A DNA stretch of 64,000 nt. Source: Kalaharituber pfeilii. Its lineage: Eukaryota; Ascomycota; Pezizomycetes; Pezizales; Pezizaceae. The DNA lies in contig WHUZ01000013.1 in the NCBI GenBank assembly GCA_015179045.1, forward strand, positions 930,001-994,000, read 5' to 3'. Positions 32,359-45,843 of the stretch are shown here, piece by piece. Numbering within the stretch: position 1 is the stretch's first letter; each line of letters begins with the position of its first letter. The notes under the pieces are model-generated. The model had not been told where the DNA came from. It searched no databases and saw only the letters and a list, made by a program, of their open reading frames with translations. Both the position numbers and the translations under genes were made by a program.

Positions 32359-35319
32359 ATGATGTTGCGGCAGCATTTCTCCCGGACCAACAGACTCGTG
32401 ACGACTCTACCTGGCAGCGTCCGCTGTAATGCAACTCGCCCGGTAAATGCTCCGGCTAGGAGGGGGTTCAGTGGAACTGCTGGGAGGAAGGCAGAGGTGG
32501 AGATTACGATTGATGGGCGGAAGGTGACGATTGAGCAGGTGGGAAATTGCCCTTCCTTATTTTGGGACATTGAATGGGAAGAAGAGGAAGGTTTTGAGGC
32601 ACCGGAGGAAAGAATGAATGGGTGTTGCAATCTGGGTGTATCAATGGGAAGTGGATAATGCGCTATTCAGTGGCTGACAACGTTTATCTGGTGCGTGATG
32701 CATTGCGAATTTGTAGGGATCTGCTCTTATTCAAGCTGCAGAGAAGGCTGGGATCACAATTCCAAGGTAGGTTTTTACATCCATTTGGGCGCATCCGGCG
32801 CATTGTCTGCTTCCACGTGTGATATCAATGTTCATGCATTGCTAACGTATAGTCTTTTTTGGTGATGCTCAAGATATTGTTACCATGAGAAGCTAATGAT
32901 TGCCGGAAACTGTGAGATACCTCCGACATGCACCCAGCGAGAGGTCGATGAAGTGTGCAGCTAAATGATCGGGTTCGATTAGGTCGTATGTGCTTGGTGG
33001 AAGTTGAGAGAGTGCCGAAACCTGTGGCTTCTTGCGCTTGGTATGGATTCGCCTGATGAGGTCTGGGATATGAATTTTAGCTGAGACCTATGGTGGAACG
33101 CAGGCCGGTACAGCCGGGCATGAATGTCAAGACCAACTCGCCGATGGTACATAAAGCAAGAGAGGGTGTGATGGAATTTTTGCTAGCTGTAAGTTACCCT
33201 TATTCATCAAAGCTTTTTGAAGGGTGGGCCTGCTAATATCGATCTCCAGAATCATCCGTTGGACTGCCGTACGTCACTGAACACAGATTTCACAAACGCC
33301 ACAAATCAAAATGGAGGCTGATATGTATATCTCTTTCGATATAGCAATCTGCGATCAGGGTGGAGAATGCGATCTACAAGACCAGTCTATGCGATACGGT
33401 GCTGACCGGGGGCGTTTTCATGAGATTAGTGGCAAGCGTGCTGTGGAGGACAAGAATATTGGGCCTCTTGTTAAGGTATGCAACGATAACCCCCTACTTT
33501 CCCCAACAATTTCTGATATGCTGATATGGCAGGGAGTGTAGACCTCAATGAACAGATGCATTCACTGCACCCGCTGCATCCGTTTCGCCAACGACGTCGC
33601 CGGCGCTCCAGAGTTCGGCTCCACGGGCCGAGGTAATGACATGCAAATTGGTACTTACCTCGAGCGAAACCTCGACACTGAGCTCTCTGGCAACGTCATC
33701 GATCTCTGCCCCGTAGGTGCTCTCACATCGAAGCCATATGCCTTCCGCGCTCGCCCGTGGGAATTGAAGCATACCGAGAGCATCGACGTTTTGGACGCTC
33801 TGGGTTCGAATATCAGGGTAGATGTCCGCGGACAGGAGGTCATGCGGATATTGCCGCGCCTCAACGATGACATAAACGAGGAGTGGATCAACGACAAGAC
33901 AAGATTTGCGTGCGATGGGCTGAGGACTCAAAGGTTGACTACTCCGTTAATCAAAAGGGATGATAAGTTCTACCCTGCAACTTGGGAGAACGCCTTGTCG
34001 GAGATTTCTGCCGCCTTTGAGAGGCTTCAACCAAAGGGCAACGAGGTGAAGGCCATCGCTGGACACCTTGTTGAAGTCGAATCTCTCGTTGCAGTCAAGG
34101 ACCTCCTGAACAGGCTTGGGTCAGAGAATCTTGCCTTAGACCAGCCACTCGGCAATCAACCTCCCCCCCACGGCATTGATGCCCGCTCCAATTACCTCTT
34201 CAACTCCAAGATTGTTGGCGTTGAAGAATCCGACGTGATTCTTCTTATCGGCACCAACCCACGCCACGAAGCCGCCGTCCTGAACGCCCGCATTAGGAAG
34301 CAGTGGCTTAGATCAGATCTCCAGATAGGACTTGTAGGAGAGAAGTTCGAAGGCACATTCGACTATGCCCATTTGGGTGAAGACTTTGGTGCACTCAAGA
34401 CGGCACTTGCAGGAGAATTTGGAAGGCTGTTAGCGGGCGCGAAGAAGCCGACCATCATTGTGGGCAGCGCTGTGGCAGAGCATCCGAATGGGAAGGCAAT
34501 ATTTGAGTTGATTGGGCAGTTTGTGGAGAAGAATGCCGACAAATTTATTACACCGGAGTGGTATGGATATAACATTCTTCAGCGGGTACGTTTATCCCCC
34601 CCAAGGCTCTAGTCATTAGATCCCCTGATGTGTTGTTCTTACCCTGAGTTTGATTGTAGGTTGCTTCCCGCGCTGGCGCTTACGACGTTGGCTTCGTAAC
34701 CCATAACCCCGAAACTGCCGCCACCATCCCGAAAATCCTGTACCTCCTAGGCGCCGATGAAATAGTGCCTTCTGACATTCCAAAGGACGCCTTCGTCATC
34801 TACCAAGGTCACCACGGTGATGTCGGTGCCCAGTACGCCGACGTCGTCCTCCCTGGCGCCGCATACACGGAGAAATCCGGCACGTATGTCAACACAGAAG
34901 GTCGCGTGCAACTTACTCGTCCAGCGAACGTTTTGCCAGGTGTTGCGCGGGAGGACTGGAAGATCATCCGGGCCATAAGCGAGGTGTTGGGCAAGACGCT
35001 GCCGTACGATGATCTTGCGCAACTCCGAGGCAGGTTGGAGGAGATCAGTCCGGCGTTGACGATGTATGATATCCTGGAGGCCCCGAGCACTGAGGTTGTG
35101 AAGGCGGGCGTCAGGATGGGCTTAGTGGAGGCGAATAAGGGAGCGGGCAGTAAGGTTGCGGGGAGTGGAGAGAGGCTTAGGAAGCCGATTGAGAACTTTT
35201 ATTTCACGGATGTGGTATCGAGGAGTAGTAGAACGATGGCGAGGTGTTCAGCGGCAAAGATGGCGAGACATGGGGAGTTGGATGAGAGTGAGGCGCAGGC
35301 GGTTGCGGGGGCGGCATAG
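32359..35319 (+). CDS. nuo78: NADH:ubiquinone oxidoreductase 75/78 kDa subunit (NDUFS1 type)
   Basis: Iron-sulfur subunit of the N module of mitochondrial complex I. Nine exons: 32359-32538, 32717-32766, 32874-32911, 32983-33040, 33104-33188, 33250-33268 (19 nt), 33345-33475, 33542-34585, 34660-35319, giving 754 aa in phase. A mitochondrial presequence ([19 protein letters not shown]) precedes [20 protein letters not shown]. Ligands for the [2Fe-2S] and [4Fe-4S] clusters are visible: [37 protein letters not shown] and [18 protein letters not shown]. The molybdopterin-oxidoreductase-like part follows ([41 protein letters not shown]-like [36 protein letters not shown]). The first half is cut into small exons, while the 3' two thirds lies in two long exons. 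Confidence 0.96.
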
Positions 35320-36051
35320 GGTTTTGATGGAGCTTAGTGGGGCAATGGAAAAAAGCTAGTGTAGATATGTTTGTTTTTCACTTGATTTTTAATTTGATTA
35401 AGGAGGTAAGATTGGAAAGGGGATAAAGATGCCTTGGACGACATAGATGGCAACATAGAGGGAAAAGTAGTGGTTATGGTGAAACGCTATACATCAGTTG
35501 AGTATTAAACAAGGTACAGAGTGGATGCAAAGTTGGATTTTGCTCCAAGTTATATTTGATCTAGAGTTCTAAAAACGATGAAATAGACACAGAAATGATG
35601 CTTTTAGTTTTTATTTCTATTTTTATTTTATTTTTTATTTTTTTATTTTATTTTATTTTATTTATTTTTTGTGTGCCTTAAGCCAGATGCGTTGAACGTA
35701 TCCCGTGCATGCATACACATACCCTTTGACTTGATCTTCGTTGCACGAGACACAACAACCATTAAAATACCTTTTGTGCATATCTTCATTATGATTCTAC
35801 ACAAGTGGCATGCCTTCATTATAATTCTACACAAGTCGACAAAAAATCTTTTAAGAATCCATGCAAAATATATGAAACTCGCCGTCACTGTTTGCAACCC
35901 AAGCGAAACTGGATATTGCTCATGCCTACTGACCGTCAGACCTTGAACCACCATCGTCACCATGAATTGTCATGATATATTGCAAACTTCTGAAGCAATT
36001 ATACACTATGCTCGAAAGGGTACTGCTCTAAAAAAAATATCACCATGTCAT
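35320..36051. other. Convergent intergenic region with TTTTA repeats
   Basis: About 730 bases between the complex I and RNase III 3' ends. A low-complexity T-rich tract built of TTTTA and TTTTTA units spans about 35605-35669. No supported gene. Confidence 0.6.
35605..35669 (+). repeat. (TTTTA)n microsatellite
   Basis: Imperfect tandem TTTTA/TTTTTA/TTTA units over about 65 bases, read directly from the sequence. Confidence 0.85.
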
Positions 36052-37513
36052 TCAGTCTGTTACTTTTAAATTCCCTTCGTCAGCAGCATCTGCCGTGTCA
36101 GCAGTAGCAGCAGTAGCAGCAATAGCAGCAGTAGCAGCAATAGCAGCAGCACCAGAATCCTCGGCCTTCTCAGCGTTCTCAGCCTGTTTCTCGCTAAACT
36201 TCTGCCGGTTCCCCCCCTTCGGCTCCGCCCCCGGCTTTTTTACCCCCAGTACCTTGGTCAAATACGCGTCCTTCTTCCTCCTAACCTCGTCTAGCAGTTC
36301 CTCATTCTCCAGCACCTTCATCGCTGTCCTCAACTGTGCGTCCCCCTTATTACTCCCCCAGCCCTTCCCCAACACCAAATTTTCGTACCCATACCCCGTC
36401 AAATAAGCCGTGTAGCCATAACCTCCCGCATTTCCACCTGCTCCATCTGTCCACACGTAATCCACTTTCACACCCTTGACGCCAGCCACAAGCAAGTTCA
36501 GACGTTGCTTTGCGGTGCGATCAATAGAGAAATTATCTCCGATTAGAGCATCCTCTTGTGCAAGCCTTGGGGCAATGAGTTCCGACAAGAACGTTTCTAC
36601 TGTTTCCAGGCCGGTGGGAGAATCGAGGACTAAGGCCCCTATATAAGCCTCAAACACATCCGCCATGAACTTCGTATTCGCATCGGCCCCCGACGTGATT
36701 GCATCCTTGCCCATACGGACTTGGGAGGGGAGTTTGTAGAGGGCGGCATACTCGGCCAGGATTTTATTATTCTCCAGCTTGGAACGGAGTTGGGATAGGA
36801 CGTTTTCGCGGTAGTATGGGTACCGGTTGTAGAGAAGCTTAGAGAGGATGTAATGCAGGATGGAGTCGCCGAGGAATTCGAGGCGTTCATAGTGCTTAGG
36901 GGCATCGTGAAGGGAAGTGGACTGGGGGTTGAGGTGGTCAATATAGGTGGGATGGGTGAGGACTTGGGTATGAAGGTGGGGGGTGTGGATGGGAGGGAGA
37001 GGAGGGGGCCAGGGCTTGTTTGCCGTCTGGGTCGTAGAATTGCTGCTGCTGCTGGATGCTGCTAAAGGAGGAGATGGTTGTGGTATTGGAGAAGGGACGA
37101 GAGGGGAGACAGCCTCCATATTCAGCCAATTCAAGTCACCAGATTCCCGTAACGCACGTAACGTCGTGACAAAGTTGGCCTTTGCCGGATCACCCAATGC
37201 TTCGTTCCATTCTTCATCTACAGCAGGATCAGCAATAACAGCGGCGACGGCTCGTTCAAGGGCATCGAATTTGCCGATGAGAGGAGAGGAAGAGGAAGAA
37301 GATTGTTGTTGTGTTGGTGCTGGTGGTGATGGATATGCCGCAGGATTCTGAAAACCGATGATCAACAATCTAAAGCGCTGGGGCTCTGAGTGCTCCACTG
37401 AATCAAACCTTATATCGTGACCTCACCCCATTTTCGTCACTGCCACCACCTTCGCCTCCTCGGCTCTCCGCATCAGGCAAATGGTCTTGATTGAATTTCC
37501 GCTTCTTGCCCAT
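36052..37513 (-). CDS. Ribonuclease III (Rnt1-like) with C-terminal dsRNA-binding region
   Basis: Double-strand-specific endoribonuclease; the fungal Rnt1 family trims pre-rRNA and snRNA/snoRNA precursors in the nucleus. Two exons, 37513-37427 and 37347-36052, about 460 aa. The N-terminus is basic (MGKKRKFNQDH) and may target the nucleus. The RNase III signature ERLEFLGDSILHYILSKLLY carries the catalytic Glu and Asp. The second metal motif is DVFEAYIGALVLD. A dsRBD-like region follows from about residue 325 (AKQRLNLLVAGVKG...YTAYLTGYG, then KGDAQLRTAMKVLEN). A proline- and serine-rich linker precedes the catalytic domain. The tail is unusual: repeated AAIAATA units coded by a GCAGTAGCA minisatellite, then acidic residues. 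A CACGTG box lies at 37608, 95 bases upstream of the start. Confidence 0.9.
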
Positions 37514-38247
37514 CTTCGTTTGTGGTTGGAGTTCTCGACAGCCCGTCCTCGGCACGAGCGCAACAGCTGAGGCCGCACGAATGCCAAGGAACCTTTGGTG
37601 GCCTGGCCACGTGATTACCAATTACAGCTTAGCATCATCCAATGTTCAATCCGATTGTCTTGACTATTGGCACAATTGCAAAGTCTTGGTACTAGGCGCG
37701 GACTCTCATCATCAGCTGGCTTGAGCCTCGGCCTGCACAGTGCTGAAACACAACAAACGTCGACGGCATCGATTCATACAGTAAGTCGCAAGGAGCCGAA
37801 ACCCCACGGTGACATGGCATTTATATATGTAGACTCTCGGTCCCCACACATCACCTCAACCTCAACTAAAATCACCTGCATTATTACCTTCCTTCTCAAT
37901 TCTGCCGTCTTCTATAAACTTCAACGCTGTGCTTCCGTTCCAGCTGCCTTTTTGACCCACATTGTGTGTACATCTCCTTACCAGCAGATTCATAATATTT
38001 GTAATAGACCGGTTTTTACAGCCCGGCAAACGCGCAGAAATAAGTAAACTCCTCGCCATTTCTACATATGACAAAAGAGAAAAATAGATTGGGGAGCGAA
38101 AGGGGTGGGAAGGGAAAGGGAAAGAGAAGATAAGGTTTGGCGTGGTGATATTTTCATATCACCACAGCCCAACCTAACCCAATCCGCCCCTCAATCTTCA
38201 CTACCCTCTGCAGGTCCTCCTCCTCACTGGCCCATGATGGTAGTAAT
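37514..38247. other. Intergenic between COX5 3' end and RNase III promoter
   Basis: About 730 bases holding the RNase III promoter (CACGTG at 37608-37613) and the COX5 3' UTR. The small ORFs here look spurious. Confidence 0.5.
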
Positions 38248-38928
38248 TTACTTGCTCTGGATGGCACCAGGGCCCTTGTATCCCTCGCTGGAGATACCGG
38301 TGATCGGCTCCACCTTCTGCTCCTTGAGGTACTCATTGGTTTTCTCCTGCCATTCCCTTGTCATAGTCTTTGGCGGTGGCCTAGCGAATTGTCGGATGGC
38401 GATGAATGTAATGGCTGAGGCGACAATACCATACATGGTGTAAAGAAAAACTTTCTTACCCTCGCCTGGAGGGGGGAGAGCACGAGGGCCGTGTGGTCCG
38501 AAGGCAATCCAATAAGCTGAAGTGAGCAGACCTGATAGTTAGCATCGATATATTGCATTATAATTTTAAGTTAGTGTGACAAGCCAAATTCGGCTTGACA
38601 GAAATTCGGTATCACGGAATGACGTAGTATGAGATGCACAGATACATGTAGATATGCACATCGGATAAAAAGGCAAGTTGGGATATGGGATATGGATGTG
38701 GATATACTTACAAGCCTTCTTTTCGGCAAGAGTCAATTCACTCCAGTTGTTTTTCATTCTATCTCTCAAGCTCATCCACAGTTCCGCTTGCTCTTGGGGC
38801 GGCATAGTTTCCCATCTTTTTTCAATGTCCACCAAGGTTGGGTTGGATATAGCATGGGTCGAAGCTGGCCGTCTCGCCAACGAGGCTGGCAGAACTCGTG
38901 CTGGCCGAAGAAGAGTGGATCGCAGCAT
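38248..38928 (-). CDS. COX5: Cytochrome c oxidase subunit 5 (COX IV family)
   Basis: Nuclear-encoded structural subunit of respiratory complex IV in the inner mitochondrial membrane. Two exons, 38928-38712 and 38516-38248, give 161 aa with exact phase. The N-terminal presequence is rich in Arg, Ser and Ala (MLRSTLLRPARVLPASLARR). The mature part has NPTLVDIEKRWETMPPQEQA, LWMSLRDRMKNNWSELTLAE and KKASYWIAFGPHGPRALPPPG, then a single transmembrane helix (TMYGIVASAITFIAIRQF) and an intermembrane-space tail ending GYKGPGAIQSK. All of these are hallmarks of fungal Cox5. A CACGTG box lies 364 bases upstream (39292-39297). Confidence 0.95.
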
Positions 38929-39499
38929 CTTGTCAAGTGAACAAAAGAAATTGATAAAGTAAGGCGACAGTAGTGGTGTGTGGAGCGGGAGGGATGAGAA
39001 AAGGGCTGGTGAATGTTTGTTTATGGAAAATGAGATCGTATGATGACGGAAGAATTGAGGAGGGGATTTCGCTTAATTTTTTAGTCCGTTGTGCCGAAAC
39101 AATGCTATTGTTCAACGCTCAGGTCTGGGCATATTAAGTAGAGTACTTGTACAGAGTCCGCTCCAGCCTGTCATCCTAAGGAATTGACTGCAGCGGCGTA
39201 ATCATCACGAAAGCACCGCGTCTCAACCAGACTATCCCTTCTCAGGTTACAGTGTGAAAAGGAAGTTGCTTATCGTTGGCCATCAAGGCTTCACGTGAGG
39301 CGGATGCACTAGCATTGATGCCAGTAAGAAATGAAAAACAGAGGCTTGACGAGAAGACAGAGCCAGACAAGAACGACAAAGCGAAGACAACTGATCGATA
39401 ATGGCTGGAAGTGGCGGCTAGTGCCTTCTTCGGTTTGAGGTTGGCTCTCTCCTACTAGTCATTTGCAGGCTTAATTACGCAACACGAGGATTTTCAGAT

Positions 39500-39990
39500 T
39501 GGGAATATACTTTATAGATCAACAGTTATTGATAATATGTGTGTTAGCAGGTTTGAGATGCCCGCAGGGTTCAAGACTGTGCCCGCAGATTCTCCGAAAG
39601 GCAAGACTTCACCCGTTGGTCTATTTGCAGCAATCGTGCCATCGGCCAAGTAGATGAGAAGGGGCACTGTAGTCTATTTAGCAATCTTTCGTCAGGTTAG
39701 TGCCATGGAAGTAAATAACGGCTGCGAGGCGGAACAGAGGTGAAAAACCCACTTGCTACCGTAATGTTGGCTCATGGACAGGTACCTATTCATCTCTGCA
39801 TCTCTGCGTTCTGCAACGAAGGCATCATGTTGAACGACGTGCTGTCTCGTGGTGCTTGACGGTAGAGAACAACGCAAGTCATGGTTGGCCAGTGCATCAA
39901 TGACCTCTCGTGCATGCATCTGAGTCAATGCGGGCAATGTCAATCACCCCACTACACATCTGCAGCCAGCGTTGCTCCCATAATTTTACC
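39500..39990 (-). other. Possible small unrecognised gene, minus strand
   Basis: Two open segments can be spliced in principle. One (about 39921-39765) reads MHAREVIDALANHDLRCSLP and onwards to YLSMSQHYG. After a potential intron ending CTAAATAG it could join TTVPLLIYLADGTIAANRP and GESAGTVLNPAGISNLL before a stop near 39512. The second segment reads like a folded protein, but I do not recognise a family and cannot confirm the start or the splices. It may be a remnant. Confidence 0.25.
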
Positions 39991-40511
39991 CCTCTATTGA
40001 TCAAGCATTTATATGGCCCCTGTCTGGTGTTAGCTTGTAGCTATTGTAATCAGCAGAGGACTTCCCCAACCTCTGGCTCGCTGGGAAGGAGATACTTTGG
40101 ACGGCGAGTTATATGATATTATTATAAAGCCTCAGCCCTCACCAATTCAAGCAATCAAGCCTGAATCGGAGTATACTCCGTTCTGCCATTTCTCCCTCCT
40201 CCTGCCTGCTCAAAACTGTAGTAGAAAAAAATTTCCAATGCTGTATTATGTAAAAACTTTCCAGTATTGAGGTATTGGAGGGGAAACGTGCCCCCGTAAT
40301 TGGGCACAGGCGCCACATTTCGACGTCACTTGACCACATAAAATGATCCGCCTTATCAGTGAGACTACGCTTGCACGTTGTCATCTTATGCGTCCTAGCA
40401 AGATGAGAGGTAAGAAATTGTAACACACATGGATTGGATAACAAACAGCGCGTTGGGGGTGAAAGGGGCAAACAGATGACATACAGATATTACAATTAAA
40501 GCAAGGAAAAG

Positions 40512-41090
40512 TCATTTGGAAGCGGGCGGTGGCGCTATTACTCCTTCTTCCTTTGCCTCAGTTGACGGCGACTTGTTTGAATGATCCCGGAAGCGACTCA
40601 TGATCCTTTCCCCGACGGCATCTAATGCTACCCATCATGGTGATCTTTGATAACCAGAGCTCTGTAAATTGGAAACCTCACTCGGTGCAGATACAAGTAT
40701 ATAGAATATCCCAGATGTCAGGACGTCTCTTCGTGTCGGATAACATATGCAACAAGTGCGAGAATTGCAGGCAGCTGGGAAGTGGGGTATTCTCGGGTTG
40801 CCAGCATGGCTGCGGAATCCTTATAGTTCCGATCACCATGGGCCTATTTACCGAGAGAAACCGTGGTTAAGCTCGCTACATTCAATGGCATTGCAGTGCC
40901 ATCTTGCTTAGCAGGTGCAGGGAGAAAGCCATGGAAGCTGCTGTACAGGTCACCTGTGTGGGCTGGGGAACTGATCATCATGCCAGGCACGTTCGAGCGG
41001 CACCTGCGGCCGCCCTTCTATGGCAGGCACATCGCGCTTACGGGAAGGCAAGCCAAGCGATATGAAATCTTTCGTTCGGCCTAGTGCGGC
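40512..41090 (-). pseudogene. Possible decayed minus-strand gene, family not recognised
   Basis: Coding-like segments in different frames on the minus strand: DFISLGLPSRKRDVPAIEG, then HTGDLYSSFHGFLPAPAKQD with TAMPLNVASLTTVSLG, then after a possible acceptor ALVIKDHHD, then AVGERIMSRFRDHSNKSPST up to a stop at 40512. Between KDHHD and AVGERI there are 14 extra bases (about 40620-40633) that break the frame and are flanked by GAT. No simple intron fixes this. It could be a pseudogene or an assembly error; the true family is unknown to me. Confidence 0.3.
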
Positions 41091-41373
41091 CACTCCACCT
41101 ACATTATCTCATACGCAATTGCTACAGCACTAACAAAATCGTTTGATGACCCCTCCCCCTCACTGCATCCATAAATATCTATTGCTAGCTCCCTCTTCCC
41201 TAACCTCAGACTCTGCTCTCCAGACACATCACCACCGTTTCCCACACAAACTCACAACACACTTTCATCTTAAAGTAAGCTTGCTCCATCATCCTCACTT
41301 GGAATAATCTATGACGTAGGGCCACTAAAGTAAACATTCTCAGGACACCACATTCTACACCTAAGCAGTCAAA

Positions 41374-43160
<1,787 letters not shown>

Positions 43161-43519
43161 ATCTTTAGGTGTCATGAAAAAAAATACAGGGATAATTGTA
43201 AGCGATAAGCAATTTTCTTGTGGTAAAACGGGCACTTCTATCTCTGCTCAACTCTGCTGTTGGTGAACAACGCGGATTGCTATTGTATATAAACTGAAGA
43301 AAGAAAAGAATTGTGGACTGCTTTTACAAGGCAAGGCGGATAGTTCATGCGGAACACCACTTTAAATACCGTATTCACTCACTTAAAAGGTAAAACACAA
43401 ACGCGCGCTAGTGTGGTCTTGGCAGAACTTTAGGCGCTATCAATCGCGCTAGCGGGCTCTTTGGTGCAAAATTGATATTACAGAAGCAAAAAATACAGAA
43501 AAGGTGCGCAGGGATACGT

Positions 43520-44238
43520 ATTGGATGACTTTCACTAGCCCAGATTCCCAGATTCCCAGATTCCTAGATTCCCAGACTCAGATTTTCGCCACATTTGCAC
43601 GTCTAGGATAATTCTGGGCAAAACCCCGTTTTCACTAGGAACCCCCCAAATTCCCAAATTCCCAGATTTCCTAAAGCTAACGAGTGCTGCAGAACACCCT
43701 CTACTCTCCCAACACCTGCGCTCGCTGTCTACCCCGCTGAACACCGTCCACCCGCTGAACACTATTCACCTACTAATCCAGTTAATAAAATTTTATCAAA
43801 TGTAATTGGACTTATTCCCATAGTACAATGAACCCTTTAACATGCGACTATAATATAGAGAACTCCAAGCTGAGGATGTTGGCAGTGGTAAACACACGCG
43901 TGTCAGGTAGAAGCGATTTCGCCGTTCGCGCTGTAATTGCAGGCCATAGAGCGCTATTATTAAGCCGACTGCGATATAGATATCTTCATCATCATCATGA
44001 CCATTATGGAGTATGGGTTGCATTTTGCTGAATCGAGTTTAGTGGATAGGTCTGAGAATCTGGGAATCTGCGAAAACCGTCTGGCAGAGGGGGGGGGGTG
44101 GTCTGCCAGAATCTGGGAATCTGGGAATCTGGAAGGGGTTCTGAAAAATCTGCGACGTCCTTGGCAGTGGCTGGTGTAGGAATCTGGGAGTCTGGGATCT
44201 AGGAATCTGGGAATCTGGGCTAGTGAAAGTCATCCAAT
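43520..44238. mobile_element. Non-autonomous inverted-repeat element with CCCAGATT subrepeats
   Basis: The first 37 bases from 43520 (ATTGGATGACTTTCACTAGC and on) are an exact reverse complement of the last 37 bases ending at 44238. The homology continues imperfectly through tandem CCCAGATT/CCTAGATT units. Inside are further GAATCTGG copies and no ORF of transposase size. The total of 719 bp fits a MITE. I find no clean target duplication; the inverted homology may extend a few bases outward on both sides (GGGATAC / GGGAATAC). Confidence 0.75.
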
Positions 44239-44771
44239 TGTATTCCCACTTGTCTCTTGTATATACCACGTACAATATGTGCTCTTAACACCCGCATATA
44301 TATAGACATGAGCTGCCAGCAAATTGGTACGAGTATGAGGTTGCTCATCATTACAACAAGCGTATCCAGAACCTCTAGATACCTCATCATCACATTGGAA
44401 TTACCTCATACCATGATCTCAGCTCATGTGTTATCCACGTTCTAGTGGCTTCTTCACACATGACAGCCTCACGTGGTATGTCCTGTGATGCTTGTTGCAT
44501 AATCTTCAACAATTACCAAGTACAGGAATGCAATAATCTCCAGTAGTCTCATGCCAAGACCCTCTGGCTGCCAGCTTCTCCATTGGGAGATGAGGAAGAG
44601 GAGGATGGGAATGATGGGAGGTTTGCTGGTGGACTTTCTCCTTTTTCTTTGTTTTTGCTTCTGTTTTTCTTTCCTAGAGGGGGAAACCCCGTTTCCTTTG
44701 TTAATTTTTATGCCGCGTATAGTCCCGGAAAAAGTGCAATAGCCAGGCACCGTCGGGGACGTAAATAATAA

Positions 44772-45394
44772 GGGTTATCAGCTTTGCGTCACGTAACCGT
44801 TACGTGAGGTTACATGACATAAGCAAATGCTCTGATTGGCTGATTTCGTAACGTGAGACAGCCGATCTTCGTTACGCAACGTAACCATGATCACGTAGCC
44901 AAATCGTCGCGTTACGACCATAACCTTGCGTAACTTTGGGTAACGCCAAGGATATGCGCCTGGTTTTTAGCTGACTACAGGGGCCTTTGACCAGTCTTTA
45001 CCTAAATCAGCAACACATGGATGCATATGCATAAGCACGTGTCTACCACTTCATGAGCATCCCCAATCTACGCATGAAAGCTCTCCAGTTTCTACCATCA
45101 TGAGCCAGCAAACGTCTGCTACAATCACAGCAAGTTCACAAGCTGTTACTCCACGCTCTGCTACCCCCTCTGGTATCTGAATTAAGTAGCATAGACATGG
45201 CATGAGTCTCGATTGCTGTCATGACCACCTGTTCGATTTTAGCTCTCTCCGATATGCGGGGCATGTTGATGTTACGGACGTGACGGTAACGTAGGTTACG
45301 CGGGGGACATCAGTGACCCTCCTCTCATTTTGGCTTAGTGGGTTGACAGGGGTTACCTAACGGAACGGAACGTAACGCAAAGCTGATAACCACT
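44772..45394. mobile_element. hAT-like MITE with 8-bp target duplication AATAATAA
   Basis: The ends are inverted: GGTTATCAGCTTTGCGT near 44773 and ACGCAAAGCTGATAACC near 45376-45392. The octamer AATAATAA occurs immediately outside both ends (44764-44771 and 45395-45402). The interior is full of CGTAAC/GTTACG subterminal motifs in both orientations. There is no transposase ORF in 623 bp. Eight-base duplications are a hAT hallmark, so this is probably a non-autonomous hAT-type element. Confidence 0.75.
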
Positions 45395-45690
45395 AATAAT
45401 AAACTCACAATTATCTCTACTCTGTAACGGCGCAGAGAATTACCACCCGCCAGGCCAAAAGACACTTGACTAGTGATGCTCGCTAGTCTTCTATTGTGCG
45501 ACTGCGACACATTTGCGCATTGCATTTTTCGCATTTTTTGCGTCTTCCACCCGGTGACCCCGTATATCATTACTCGTATACTACCCTTTGGGCTAGTCTC
45601 GTAACCAGACGCTGACTACCTTTGGGCTATGACAAGACTAACTACAAAATAAAGGAATAAAGATACATAGTAAGATAGCATACCATGCTC

Positions 45691-45753
45691 TGTTCTCGTG
45701 TCCAGACTCTCTTATATGACACACTTAAATAAGAGAGTCTGGGCACGAGAACA
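45691..45753. repeat. 25-bp inverted repeat (hairpin)
   Basis: The left arm 45691-45715 (TGTTCTCGTGTCCAGACTCT and on) pairs with the right arm 45729-45753 with one mismatch, around a 13-base loop. A partial third copy of TGTTCTCGTG follows at about 45764. It may be the junction of two copies of a repeat or a fold-back element. Confidence 0.75.
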
Positions 45754-45804
45754 ACCATGCTCCTGTTCTCGTGAACACCATGCTCCACCTCTACCACAGT
45801 AAGG

Positions 45805-45806
<2 letters not shown>

Positions 45807-45843
<37 letters not shown>

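Larger units (their letters stand above)
38929..41373. other. Long weakly coding interval between COX5 and GAPDH
   Basis: 2.4 kb. It contains the COX5 promoter on the left and the GAPDH promoter and pyrimidine-rich leader on the right (about 41150-41373). In between there are two clusters of short minus-strand coding-like segments, listed separately as possible decayed or unrecognised genes. Confidence 0.45.
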
